The notes: a model not told the origin generated them from the letters alone. DNA of 64,000 nucleotides from Herbaspirillum sp. Sphag64 (GCF_014192645.1 NZ_JACHYE010000001.1:564350-628349), one strand, 5' to 3'. Positions 19,234-27,853 are shown, counted from the stretch's first letter. Numbers and translations are program-made.

Positions 19234-20877
19234 TTACTTAAACAATACTGCGGCTTTTTCCAACGTCAATGTAATACCCCATACCAGTGGAATACCAACG
19301 GCCAGCCATGCGGCACCAATGACGATCGGACTGCCCCCGCGGCCAACCTGATCCATTTCTGCAGCAGTCAATGCAACACCCTTGTCCGAGGAAGATTTCT
19401 CATGGGCCAGTTGCTTCTCAACAGCCAATTCTTCTGGTGTCATGAAGTGCTTGGCAGCAATCGGACGAATCAGCAGGTTGCAGATCAAGCCCAGCACCAG
19501 CATGCCCGCCAGGATATACATAGTCGTGTTGTACACCGACTCTCGCGGCATCCCCAGCGACAGTTGATACTCACGCATGTAGTTGACCACCACAGGTCCG
19601 AGAATCCCGGCGGTTGACCAGGCAGTCAGCAGACGACCATGAATGGCACCGACCATCTGAGTCCCGAACAGATCGGCCAGATAAGCCGGTGCCGTTGCAA
19701 AGCCACCACCGTACATCGACAAGATGATGCATACACCGGCGACGAACAAGGCAATGGAACCCGACTTCGCAGACCATGGCAAGCTCACGTACAGCACGAC
19801 ACCGAGCACGAAGAAAATCGCATATGTCATCTTGCGGCCAAAGAAGTCGGAGCAGGAAGCCCAGACAAAGCGACCGCCAATGTTGAACAGACTGATCAAC
19901 CCGGTGAAGCCTGCAGCGATTGCCGCAATGCCGGCTTTTTGCTCAGTTGACAGGTCATTGAAGCCAACATTCAATCCCAGCAGATGACCGCCAAACACTT
20001 CCTGCAACATCGGCGATGAAATACCGATGACGCCAATGCCTGCGGATACATTCAGGCACAACACTGCCCAGACCAGCCAGAATTGCGGAATACCCCAGAT
20101 TTTCTTCACGTGAACGTGATTCTGCGTGATCATCGTATTGTTGGTAGTCACCGGTGGCGTCCAGCCCGCTGGTTTCCAACCGCTTGGTGGCACACGGTAA
20201 CCCAGCGCACCTCCCATCATGAAAACAAAATAAATCACGGCCATCACAGCAAAGGTCTGCCACACCCCGACCGATGTCGGCGAAGCAAAATGCTTCATCA
20301 GCCCTACCGCCAACGGAGAGCCAACCAGCGCACCACCACCAAAGCCCATGATCGCAAGGCCAGTCGCCATCCCGCGACGGTCCGGGAACCATTTGATCAG
20401 GGTCGATACCGGCGAAATATAACCCAGACCGAGACCGACACCGCCGATCACCCCGGAGCCGATCCACATGATCCAGATCTGATGGTGATACACACCAAAT
20501 GCGGAGATCAGCAAGCCACCGCACCAGCACAATGCAGCAACTACGCCAGCCTTGCGTGGACCGGCGCGTTCCAGCCAGCCGCCCCAGATCGCTGCGGAAA
20601 CACCCAGCAACACAAAGAACATCGTGTACATCCAACCCAACATGGAAATCTTCCAGTCGCAGGATGTCGAAAATATCTGTTCAAAAAAACCCGTATCAGC
20701 GCTACAGGCAATTGGATCCTTGATCCCTAGCGCCTTGGATAAAGGTAGCCAGAATACTGAGAAGCCATAAGCCATCCCAATACAAAGGTGAATTGCCAGC
20801 GCAGCCGGCGGAACAAGCCAGCGATTGAAGCCTGGCTTGGCGATAGTGTGTTCTTTCTCTAGGAAATTGAAGGCCAT
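19234..20877 (-). CDS. OFA-family MFS transporter (oxalate/formate antiporter type)
   Basis: 547 residues with about 12 membrane helices, placed in the cytoplasmic membrane. The start GFNRWLVPPAALAIHLCIGMAYGFSVFWLPLS and the motif WGGWLERAGPRKAG (MFS motif A position) are those of the OFA family, whose best-known member exchanges oxalate for formate. FGGGALVGSPLAVGLM and GGRFVWASCSDFFGRK are also seen. A long loop follows the first helix (residues 45-75), and a charged C-terminal extension precedes a last helix. AAGGAGGG before the ATG is the strongest ribosome site in the region. Its place upstream of fdsGBA suggests formate or oxalate as substrate (inference); OFA members also carry other acids. 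Confidence 0.9.
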   Translation of the reverse strand: MAFNFLEKEHTIAKPGFNRWLVPPAALAIHLCIGMAYGFSVFWLPLSKALGIKDPIACSADTGFFEQIFSTSCDWKISMLGWMYTMFFVLLGVSAAIWGGWLERAGPRKAGVVAALCWCGGLLISAFGVYHHQIWIMWIGSGVIGGVGLGLGYISPVSTLIKWFPDRRGMATGLAIMGFGGGALVGSPLAVGLMKHFASPTSVGVWQTFAVMAVIYFVFMMGGALGYRVPPSGWKPAGWTPPVTTNNTMITQNHVHVKKIWGIPQFWLVWAVLCLNVSAGIGVIGISSPMLQEVFGGHLLGLNVGFNDLSTEQKAGIAAIAAGFTGLISLFNIGGRFVWASCSDFFGRKMTYAIFFVLGVVLYVSLPWSAKSGSIALFVAGVCIILSMYGGGFATAPAYLADLFGTQMVGAIHGRLLTAWSTAGILGPVVVNYMREYQLSLGMPRESVYNTTMYILAGMLVLGLICNLLIRPIAAKHFMTPEELAVEKQLAHEKSSSDKGVALTAAEMDQVGRGGSPIVIGAAWLAVGIPLVWGITLTLEKAAVLFK

Positions 20878-20936
20878 TTATCCCTCCTTAGAATGGTGTC
20901 TCTTAGCAATGAAAGGCGTGTCGCAATAAATCAGCC

Positions 20937-20978
20937 TTTATGCAAAATATTACTTATATGAAGTAGTTATTTATGCAA
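20937..20978. promoter_or_regulatory. Direct repeats in the carrier/regulator divergent region
   Basis: TTTATGCAA occurs at 20937-20945 and again at 20970-20978, starts 33 bases apart (about three helix turns), with very AT-rich sequence between and after. The placement between the divergently read carrier and ModE-like regulator makes a shared regulator-binding region plausible. No proof. Confidence 0.35.
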
Positions 20979-21068
20979 CAGATTGCCGATATTTTTATTT
21001 ACTGCACGTACTGGTGCGAAGGTATCATTGATGTTACCGGCATTCAATATGATAAAAATTACATATAT

Positions 21069-22136
21069 ATGATTAAGGTTAGCATCAAACCACACTGGGA
21101 AATAGGTCATGGCGAGAATAAACCTCTCGACACGACGGACCTGCTGAGACTACTGGTCGCCATCCAAAGCAGTGGCTCAATTGCGAAGGCTGCCGAACAA
21201 ATGCAACATTCTTACCGGCACGCCTGGGGCCTGCTGCGCGCCTCCGAACAAGCGTTCGGACACGCATTAATTGCCAGCGGACGTGGTCGTGGAACAACAC
21301 TGACTCCTTTTGCCAGCAAACTATTGTGGGCCGACCGCATGGTGAGCGCACGTCTTTCACCAACTCTTGATAGTTTGGCATCAGAACTGGAAATCGAGCT
21401 GGGCAAGACTGTCGAGGGCAAGTCAAAGGCAGTTCGACTCAATGCCAGCCATGGGTTTGCCGTGGCTGCTTTATTGAATATGTTCAATCATGCCGGTTTG
21501 CCGGTCGAGGTGCGCTACCGACACAGTACCGATGCAGTCGCCGCCTTATCCCGCCAGGAATGCGACCTGGCCGGCTTTCACGTGCCACTCGGAGAATTCG
21601 AAAGGCCAGCGATGGCACGCTACGCTAAATGGCTAAACAAGAGCAGCGACTGCCTGATTCATCTCGCCGTGCGCAGCCAGGGGCTCTTCGTTGCACAGGG
21701 CAATCCCAAGGAGATACGCGAACTAAACGACCTGCAACGCAGTGATTTGCGCTTCGTCAATCGAGAAGCCGGCTCCGGAACAAGGATGCTGCTGGAGTTG
21801 ATGCTGGCCGAGCGAAGCATCTCCCACAAGAAAATCCATGGTTTTGAAAACACCGAATTTACCCATTCGGCGGTCGCGGCATTTATCGCCAGCGGGATGG
21901 CCGATGTTGGTTTCGGTGTGCAAACAGCTGCCCAACGCTTTGGCCTGGATTTTATTCCTCTGGTCAGAGAAAGATATTTCTTCGCACTGCCCAGCGCGTC
22001 ATTGTCAGATCCGTTGGTGCAGTCCGTGGTCGAGATAATGCAATCTCCGGCATTGCAAAACGCCGTGAACCAGTTAGCCGGATACGATGCCACCGATACC
22101 GGAAGAATTCTGAGCTTGCAGGAAGCATTCGGGTAA
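21069..22136 (+). CDS. ModE-like transcriptional regulator with PBP-like C-terminal domain
   Basis: 355 residues. The N-terminal part is a ModE/LysR-type winged helix (LLRLLVAIQSSGSIAKAAEQMQHSYRHAWGLLRASEQAFG, then GRGRGTTLTPFASKLL). The rest resembles a periplasmic-binding-protein-like sensor (FVNREAGSGTRMLLELML, TEFTHSAVAAFIASGMADVGFGVQTAA). It probably senses a small anion and controls the divergent carrier/fds genes, in a position comparable to fdsR next to other fds operons (inference). The frame opens at 20973, but the family N-terminus fits the ATG at 21069; neither has a good ribosome site. It could instead act on molybdate or on unlinked genes. Confidence 0.8.
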   Translation: MIKVSIKPHWEIGHGENKPLDTTDLLRLLVAIQSSGSIAKAAEQMQHSYRHAWGLLRASEQAFGHALIASGRGRGTTLTPFASKLLWADRMVSARLSPTLDSLASELEIELGKTVEGKSKAVRLNASHGFAVAALLNMFNHAGLPVEVRYRHSTDAVAALSRQECDLAGFHVPLGEFERPAMARYAKWLNKSSDCLIHLAVRSQGLFVAQGNPKEIRELNDLQRSDLRFVNREAGSGTRMLLELMLAERSISHKKIHGFENTEFTHSAVAAFIASGMADVGFGVQTAAQRFGLDFIPLVRERYFFALPSASLSDPLVQSVVEIMQSPALQNAVNQLAGYDATDTGRILSLQEAFG

Positions 22137-22219
22137 GCCTCTCGATGCAGCCGATACAGTGAAGATACAGACGGGACAGGTCGTGGTAGCATTTGGCGCT
22201 TAAAATACGCAGCACGACT

Positions 22220-22339
22220 ATGAACCCCCGATTCGCCCGACTTTTCTTCATCACAACGGCTTACACGATGCTTTGGTCGGTAACGCTGCTGATCTTGCTG
22301 GAAGATGATGCAGCGATGCTGGCATTCATGTTTTCCTGA
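22220..22339 (+). CDS. Possible 39-residue single-helix membrane peptide
   Basis: A short frame MNPRFARLFFITT... with a positively charged start, one hydrophobic helix (about residues 9-27) and a short acidic turn. It lies between the regulator and the adhesin-E-like gene. Composition suits a small membrane protein, but there is no ribosome site and no family is recognised, so it may be chance. Confidence 0.25.
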   Translation: MNPRFARLFFITTAYTMLWSVTLLILLEDDAAMLAFMFS

Positions 22340-22368
22340 GCACAACTTTCTTGATCGAACGGAACATA

Positions 22369-22764
22369 ATGAGATTTGTAGTACTGGCCTTGCTACTCGC
22401 ATCGAACCAGGCATTTGCCGCGCAATGGTCCCTGATTGGCAACAACGATTTCGGCAGCTTTTACGTAGATAAGACCAGCGTTTCTACCAGTAGCGGAATT
22501 TTGCAGGCCAACGTTTTGCTCAACTGGGCTGAACCACAACCCCTGCAAGGCCATGACAGATACTATTCTTCTGAAGTCTCGGTTGCCTATCTGGATTGCG
22601 ACGGCAAGCGCATCGGCTTCGGCAGTCGCACCATGTACCCCAAGAGCGATGCACAGGGCGGCGCACTGTTCTCACCTTATCTCGCCTTCAGAGATGTCAA
22701 GTTGCAAGACACTGTCCCTGGCTCAACCGGCGCCCAGATGATCAAGGCGATTTGCGGCAAGTAA
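22369..22764 (+). CDS. Surface-adhesin protein E-like exported protein
   Basis: 131 residues with a signal peptide (cleavage after AFAA, about residue 18). The mature part has the pattern WSLIGNNDFGSFYVDKTSV...LNWAEPQ...YYSSEVSVAYLDCDGKRIGF...MIKAICGK, which matches small secreted proteins of the surface-adhesin E type. Two Cys (DCDG and ICGK) probably pair. The ATG at 22369 has GGAAC close upstream; a TTG six codons earlier would spoil the signal peptide. Its role here is unknown. Confidence 0.7.
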   Translation: MRFVVLALLLASNQAFAAQWSLIGNNDFGSFYVDKTSVSTSSGILQANVLLNWAEPQPLQGHDRYYSSEVSVAYLDCDGKRIGFGSRTMYPKSDAQGGALFSPYLAFRDVKLQDTVPGSTGAQMIKAICGK

Positions 22765-22780
22765 GCGCAAGCGAACCCGC

Positions 22781-24736
22781 TCAGAGCTTCATCGGCAGGA
22801 TCAACATCTGCAGACCATTGGTGTGTAAGCGACGCTGAATAGCCAGTGCTGCCTGATTATGCAGCAAGCGAATGAACCAGTTATCCTGATCAAAAATGAG
22901 CTTGCTGGCAAAGAAAATGGATTGCGGATAATCCTTGCTCACTTCCTGACAGAGCTTGCTCACCTCCTCCACCGCATCGCTACCAAAACCGAGATAAGCA
23001 GCCGAAGCAAGTTCATGGCTGCGACAGAACTCCACAAAAAATTGCAAGGTCGCATTCGCCTCGACGCGAATATGCGTCAAGGTATCAGCACCAGCATCCG
23101 CCACGATGGCAGCAGTGCGCGCATTGACGAAAATAAAATTCCTGAAATGTCCGGGAAACATTCTCTGCACCCAGAGCAGCGCATGCAGGCCACTGCCGCG
23201 TGAAGTCCCTACAATGAAGACCGCTGTCGGCGCCTCAGGCTGCACCGGAACGGACGATAGATTCATGCCGAAGGGTTGGCTTGCAAACACTTGATCCAGC
23301 GCGCGAATGGCGCGCTTTGTCTGGCGATAGTTTGCGCGAATATAAAAACATAGCAAGGACAGTACCAGGAGCAAAATGATCGCCATTCCCGTGCTATTGA
23401 AAGGCTTTATCAGTAACATTTGCGCCAGCACCAGTACCGATATCGCCAACGCTATCACCGAGAGGCTCAACTGCCAATGCCAGGAGTTTACAAGTCGTCG
23501 CCGTAACCACCAGTAACGGCACAATGCCGACAATGAGATGGTCATCGCCAGCAAGCCCCACAACGAATAAACAATCATCAAGGTGTCTAGTTCGCCACCA
23601 GCCCATGCCAAGGTGACCAATGCGACGAACGCCATCAGGAAAACACCGTTTTGCGACACCAAAGGCGTTGAGAGATAACGAAACTGATGCGGCACCCATG
23701 AATCAGCCGCCATGTGCGACAGCATGGCTCTACCACCGGCAAAGCCCAGATTGGCAACCAGCAGCAATAACAAGACCTGCAAGCCAAGAACCCAGATCAG
23801 CAACAACTGATGCAACCACGGCGGCGTCACACCAAGACTGTCGATGAGTACCGCAAAGATGGTAGCCACGATTGTCTGCCCTGCTGCTGGATGCACATCC
23901 CACAACAGATACAACAAGCACAACCCGGCCGCCATGACGGCGAGTATCAATACCACCACCAACAGCGACAGCTTACCGATTGCCAAACGCAATCTACGAC
24001 GGTAATGCACACTGCCAGACAGCGCCTCCACAGCGGCATAACTAACGCCGCCCAGGGCATACGCAGGCACCAGCACACTAATCAAACCTGACCAGCCCAA
24101 TTGGTCGATCAACGCAGCAACATGAACAGGTGCAGCAGAAATCAGGTCAGAAAAGGAATTCGCATGGGCCATAACACCATAAAAAATCAGAATCAGATGC
24201 GTGGCTGCAAATGCCAAAGAAAAGAGAGTCAGTGTCAGGGGTGACACACGTACACCGCGCAAATTGAAGGTCACCAGAACAGCAAGAAAGATCGCGCCCA
24301 GCCACAGCTTGTTGGGCTGCCAGTCCAACCGCAACAAGGAACTAAGCGTCTCCACTGCAGCCATGATGACAACATCGATCATCACGACGTAGTTAAGGAA
24401 CAGAGCGGCACCCGCAATCAGAGCAGCACGCCCTCCCAGTAACTTGCCAGCAATCCGATAACCACTGCCACCGGCAGGAAACAATGCGGTGACCTGACCA
24501 TAGGCAAGCGCAATGAGAAAAACTGTCCCTCCTGCAGCAAGCGCAAGGAAGAAACCGATCTGCACGCGCATCACTGAGTTCGAAAAAATCTGATCCGGTG
24601 CAATCGTCGCCGTCGACAGTGCCGCAGCCATCAAACTAAGGCATGCGGCCAGCGCCACGCGCGCAAGCGAGTGAGGGCCCTGAAAATGCGGCAGCCCAGA
24701 TGATGATCCAGAAATTATTTCGCGGATTTTCGACAT
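22781..24736 (-). CDS. APC-family permease with C-terminal cytosolic domain
   Basis: 651 residues. The first ~470 form an amino acid/polyamine/cation (APC) permease with about 12 helices: GPHSLARVALAACLSLMAAALSTA at the start, PAGGSGYRIAGKLLGGRAALIAGAALFLNYV, and AYALGGVSYAAVEALSG in helix 6. The last ~170 residues are soluble (VFIVGTSRGSGLHALLWVQRMFPGHFRNFIFVNARTAAIVADAGADTL...) and look like a USP-type alpha/beta domain, as in some large APC permeases. The substrate is unknown. It is convergent with the adhesin-like gene, 16 bases away. Confidence 0.82.
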   Translation of the reverse strand: MSKIREIISGSSSGLPHFQGPHSLARVALAACLSLMAAALSTATIAPDQIFSNSVMRVQIGFFLALAAGGTVFLIALAYGQVTALFPAGGSGYRIAGKLLGGRAALIAGAALFLNYVVMIDVVIMAAVETLSSLLRLDWQPNKLWLGAIFLAVLVTFNLRGVRVSPLTLTLFSLAFAATHLILIFYGVMAHANSFSDLISAAPVHVAALIDQLGWSGLISVLVPAYALGGVSYAAVEALSGSVHYRRRLRLAIGKLSLLVVVLILAVMAAGLCLLYLLWDVHPAAGQTIVATIFAVLIDSLGVTPPWLHQLLLIWVLGLQVLLLLLVANLGFAGGRAMLSHMAADSWVPHQFRYLSTPLVSQNGVFLMAFVALVTLAWAGGELDTLMIVYSLWGLLAMTISLSALCRYWWLRRRLVNSWHWQLSLSVIALAISVLVLAQMLLIKPFNSTGMAIILLLVLSLLCFYIRANYRQTKRAIRALDQVFASQPFGMNLSSVPVQPEAPTAVFIVGTSRGSGLHALLWVQRMFPGHFRNFIFVNARTAAIVADAGADTLTHIRVEANATLQFFVEFCRSHELASAAYLGFGSDAVEEVSKLCQEVSKDYPQSIFFASKLIFDQDNWFIRLLHNQAALAIQRRLHTNGLQMLILPMKL

Positions 24737-24847
24737 GCGGTGATGGTTCAGAAGATGGCCCGACTATTCAATTCGGTGCGGCTGAGGCGCCGATGATACC
24801 TGTTTGTGCTGCATCGCGGCAGCGGCAAAATTATTGAATCCAGGGGC

Positions 24848-24876
24848 TTGCTCTCGAATTCAAAATCATTCATAAT
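24848..24876 (+). promoter_or_regulatory. Promoter of tRNA-Leu
   Basis: TTGCTC (24848-24853) and CATAAT (24871-24876) are separated by exactly 17 bases, followed by a GC-rich discriminator (CGCGGTC). The mature tRNA begins 15 bases after the -10 box. Confidence 0.65.
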
Positions 24877-24890
24877 CGCGGTCTTGCGTT

Positions 24891-24977
24891 GCCGGGATGG
24901 CGGAATAGGTAGACGCACGGGACTCAAAATCCCGCGGTGGTGACACCGTGCCGGTTCGATTCCGGCTCCCGGCACCA
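24891..24977 (+). tRNA. tRNA-Leu(CAA)
   Basis: 87 bases with a perfect 7-bp acceptor stem (GCCGGGA/TCCCGGC), the A and B box sequences, and a long variable arm typical of class II tRNAs. The T arm is GCCGG-TTCGATT-CCGGC and the anticodon arm CGGGA-CTCAAAA-TCCCG gives anticodon CAA. The 3' CCA is encoded. It reads UUG codons. A promoter (24848-24876) and a terminator (25009-25044) frame it as a single-gene unit. No integrase or repeated 3' end is nearby, so it is not an obvious integration site here. Confidence 0.97.
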
Positions 24978-25008
24978 GATGAATGACTAGCAACACCAAA
25001 GCACTACC

Positions 25009-25044
25009 AAAACCCTTCGAGTCTCATAGAGCGGAGGGTTTTTT
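25009..25044 (+). terminator. Terminator of tRNA-Leu
   Basis: An 11-bp stem AAAACCCTTCG (25009-25019) with CGGAGGGTTTT (25032-25042), with one G-U pair, followed by more T. It ends the tRNA unit. Confidence 0.75.
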
Positions 25045-25168
25045 ATTGCCTGCCCTCCTCCCGTCCACAAACATAACACGCATCAAGCCCCTCACAGGAG
25101 ACTCTTGCACTCGCACGCGTCAACAGAATTGATATCATCAGCACAACGATGAAATTGGGAGCCACGTC

Positions 25169-26071
25169 ATGGAGCAGCATCTCATCTACGGCAGGACATG
25201 CAATACCATAAGCCGAAGAAATTTTTCCTTAGCGCTCATTACTTCACTGGCGAGTCTCTACGTGCCATCAGTGATGGCCAAAAACAACGATGTCGAGGTT
25301 GATTTAAACGAAGAAACCATCAGCCTTCCGGCCCTCATCAGAGGCAAAGTCTATCAGCTCGAAACCACCCTCTTTCGGCCCGATACAACGAACCGGCATC
25401 CATTGGTCGTCATTAACCATGGCACCAGCGAGAACACCGACAAAAACAGGGAACGCGCCAGATTTATATCGGCTAGCCGCGCATTGGTCGGGCAAGGATT
25501 CGCCGTCGCAGTGCCGATGCGGCGTGGCTATGGAAATTCCGAGGGTGGCCAGGTCAGGCTGGAAGGTGCCGATTTAACAGACTACGGACTGGAGAACGCT
25601 CTCGATATTCATGGCGCCATTTCCTATCTGAAGAGTCAGGACTATGTCGATCCACAGCGCATGGTGGTGATTGGTCAATCCACTGGCGGACTTTCCACCA
25701 TGGCCTATCTGAGCATGGCAGATCAGGGCGTGCTGGGTGGACTCAATTTTCACGGCGGGGTGAGGCCGCATAATCTGAACAGCGACCCCAAGCTCGATGC
25801 ACGGATTACTGCCTTCACCACCTACGCAAAATCTACGCGTATACCTTCGATGTGGTTTTACACAGAGAATGATCACTCCAGTCACCCCGAGTTTATCGTA
25901 CGCCTGCACGATGCCTATCAACAAGCTGGCGGCAACGCCACTCTGGTGCAGCTTCCGGCATTTGGCGAAGATGGGCATTACCTGTTCAGTCGCGAAGAAG
26001 GCCTGGGTATATGGTGGCCGAAGGCATCGACATTTTTATCCGCACTGATAGGTACACCAAACCAGGTTTGA
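25169..26071 (+). CDS. Tat-exported alpha/beta hydrolase
   Basis: 300 residues. The N-terminus has a twin-arginine motif SRRNFSLA (Arg16-Arg17), a hydrophobic stretch and a likely cleavage site after VMA at residue 37, so export in folded form is expected. The body is an alpha/beta hydrolase: the HGTS oxyanion region, RRGYGNSEGG, the nucleophile elbow GQSTGG with Ser171, and a final His in GEDGHYLFSRE. The DLTDYGLENALDIHGAISYL block resembles dienelactone-hydrolase or dipeptidyl-peptidase-type lids. The substrate is unknown. GGGAG precedes the ATG. Confidence 0.85.
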   Translation: MEQHLIYGRTCNTISRRNFSLALITSLASLYVPSVMAKNNDVEVDLNEETISLPALIRGKVYQLETTLFRPDTTNRHPLVVINHGTSENTDKNRERARFISASRALVGQGFAVAVPMRRGYGNSEGGQVRLEGADLTDYGLENALDIHGAISYLKSQDYVDPQRMVVIGQSTGGLSTMAYLSMADQGVLGGLNFHGGVRPHNLNSDPKLDARITAFTTYAKSTRIPSMWFYTENDHSSHPEFIVRLHDAYQQAGGNATLVQLPAFGEDGHYLFSREEGLGIWWPKASTFLSALIGTPNQV

Positions 26072-26095
26072 GCAACCTGAGCTTCAACGTGGTTT

Positions 26096-26476
26096 TTATA
26101 CCAGCACAGAAATGACCGCACCCACCGTCACTGCGGTGGCGATCCAGCGACCGTAATCGTAGCCATCTGTTGGCTTGCTTTGGCTATCTGGTTGAGGACG
26201 ATCCAGACGAAAACATCCGTAGACAAACGATTTTGCAAGAGAGGGCTGATCATTGTCATCCACGCTGTCGTCAGAATGATCCTCAGTCGCTGAGCCTACA
26301 TCATTTTGCTGCGCACGCAAGGCGGCTGAGCTAATCGTCACCCGGTCCGAAGCAGACTCGGGCTTCTGGGACGATTGTGCCAGTTGAGTAGAATCAACAT
26401 CTGATCTGACACTGATGGCACCTCCACGACTAGCCAGTCCGGCAGATGTTGATTGAGTTGCATCACCAATTTGCAT
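26096..26476 (-). CDS. Unknown protein with C-terminal membrane anchor
   Basis: 126 residues, not recognised. The first ~85 residues are polar and low in complexity, with many Ser, Gln and Asp (SDRVTISSAALRAQQ, then an acidic run EDHSDDSVDDNDQ). The end is one hydrophobic segment (WIATAVTVGAVISVLV), suggesting a tail anchor. The DRVTISSAA piece recalls short motifs in flagellar and secretion-linked proteins, which is not enough for a call. The ATG at 26476 has GGGGAA five bases upstream; upstream ATGs do not. It is convergent with the hydrolase. Confidence 0.6.
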   Translation of the reverse strand: MQIGDATQSTSAGLASRGGAISVRSDVDSTQLAQSSQKPESASDRVTISSAALRAQQNDVGSATEDHSDDSVDDNDQPSLAKSFVYGCFRLDRPQPDSQSKPTDGYDYGRWIATAVTVGAVISVLV

Positions 26477-26818
26477 TCGTTCCCCGCGTTGTTCAACATG
26501 CATACGCATACTTGGTATTTATCGACAGAGTTGAGCGACTCTTTAAGAAGGCAACAGCATGTACGTCCTCTCAACACTTGTTCAAGTAACAATGAAGGAG
26601 TATTGATCGGAGGTATCAAAGAGCTGTAAAACCTCCTCCACACTGGAATGGCGGCGAACGATCAATATCCCCGCCACAATCGAGTCAAAAGCGTTGATGA
26701 AAAAATTGATCCAGTTTTACAATGCCGGTAACGCAGAAAACAGGATTGGCCGCGCCGCCTTTTCGATCGGCAATATGACGGCGAACAGCTGCCATTTACA
26801 CTTCCAAAAAACAGAAAA
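26477..26818. other. Divergent gap before the alginate-lyase-like gene
   Basis: 342 bases holding the divergent promoters of the unknown minus-strand gene and the plus-strand lyase-like gene. A 41-codon frame (26697-26822) overlaps the lyase start. No clear promoter boxes were found. Confidence 0.4.
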
Positions 26819-26822
26819 ATGA
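26697..26822 (+). CDS. Possible short upstream reading frame
   Basis: A 41-residue frame beginning MKKLIQFYNAG whose TGA overlaps the start of the following gene as ATGA. The downstream gene has a poor ribosome site of its own, so translational coupling is conceivable. No ribosome site is seen for this frame and the peptide matches nothing I know; it may be chance. Confidence 0.2.
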   Translation: MKKLIQFYNAGNAENRIGRAAFSIGNMTANSCHLHFQKTEK

Positions 26823-27853
26823 AGTCAATTGCCATCCACACCGTGATGACTCTACTGTCCCTGAGCTACAGCGCCACCAGCTCGGCAGGCATTTCCTGGT
26901 GCGAATCAGGGGCCAGCAACAATCTAAGCGCACTGCGCAATGAGGTCAGACAAAAATTGCTACCTGAATCGCGCGCTATCGAGCGCGTGCATACGGAAGG
27001 CACCTTGCCACATCAGGGCATCTGGGATCAGAGTGTGGAAGCAGAAAAAGACTGGCCTGTCATGCGCGACCTGGCGTTGCTGTGGCGACAACAGCATCAG
27101 AGTGAAGATCTGAATACTCTTTCGCGCCTACTCTCGGACTGGGGAACGCGCTATCAACCAAGTTTCAATCCGATCGACGAAACCAATCTGGATGCCTACA
27201 TTGATGCGTATGCGATCAGTCGCGATGATTTGAGCCCCACCGTACGCAAGACGGCAGAACAATTCATCCGCGCGCTTGGCGAAGGCTATCTTACGCGCAT
27301 GGAGCGGGACTTCAGGCTCAGTGATGGACGCTGGATCAATAACTGGAATTCACATCGTGTGAAACTGGCGACCCTGGCAGCGGCAGCATTGAGCGATGAC
27401 AGCATGTGGAGGCGTGCACGAACGCAATATCAAGCTCACCTCAATCGCAATCTGTACGCCGATGGTACGACCGTCGACTTTGAAGAGCGCGACGCATTGC
27501 ACTATGTGGTGTATGACCTTGAGCCTTTGGCAAGAGCCGCGTTAGCGGCGCGCCTGCGCAACGAAGATTGGCTTGATATGAAAAACGGACAACGAGCAAG
27601 TCTGGAGGATGCACTCGATTGGCTGGCTCCTTACGCAAGCGGTGAAAAAATACACGAAGAGTTCGTCCATTCGCGCGTCAGATTTGATTACCAGCGACGC
27701 GATGCCGGCCTGCCAGGTTACGCAGGAATCTGGGATAAACAGCTCGCATCTAATCTTTACGCCATGGCAGCACGACTCAATCCAAAATACCTCCAGCTTT
27801 CCAGTCAATTACAGCCGCTTAGAGGCTGGATGGCAGCTTGCTGGAGCAAGTAG
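26819..27853 (+). CDS. Exported alginate lyase family protein
   Basis: 344 residues with a Sec signal peptide (about residues 1-23, ending SSA). The all-helical body matches the alginate-lyase fold: LSDWGTRYQPSFNPIDETNLDAYIDAYAISRDDL, NNWNSH at residues 174-179 in the place of the catalytic Asn/His motif, and DFEERDALHYVVYDLEPLARAALAA. Such proteins cleave uronic-acid polymers by beta-elimination in the periplasm. No alginate synthesis genes are near, so the true substrate is open. Several homologues in this family have no shown lyase activity. Confidence 0.75.
   Translation: MKSIAIHTVMTLLSLSYSATSSAGISWCESGASNNLSALRNEVRQKLLPESRAIERVHTEGTLPHQGIWDQSVEAEKDWPVMRDLALLWRQQHQSEDLNTLSRLLSDWGTRYQPSFNPIDETNLDAYIDAYAISRDDLSPTVRKTAEQFIRALGEGYLTRMERDFRLSDGRWINNWNSHRVKLATLAAAALSDDSMWRRARTQYQAHLNRNLYADGTTVDFEERDALHYVVYDLEPLARAALAARLRNEDWLDMKNGQRASLEDALDWLAPYASGEKIHEEFVHSRVRFDYQRRDAGLPGYAGIWDKQLASNLYAMAARLNPKYLQLSSQLQPLRGWMAACWSK

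Noticed and set aside
24891-24977. tRNA-Leu as an attachment site for an integrated element
   Set aside because: No integrase gene and no repeated 3' tRNA fragment were found nearby; the genes beyond are ordinary.
24748-24999. Minus-strand frame covering the tRNA-Leu gene
   Set aside because: It overlaps a clear tRNA and its promoter; a chance frame.
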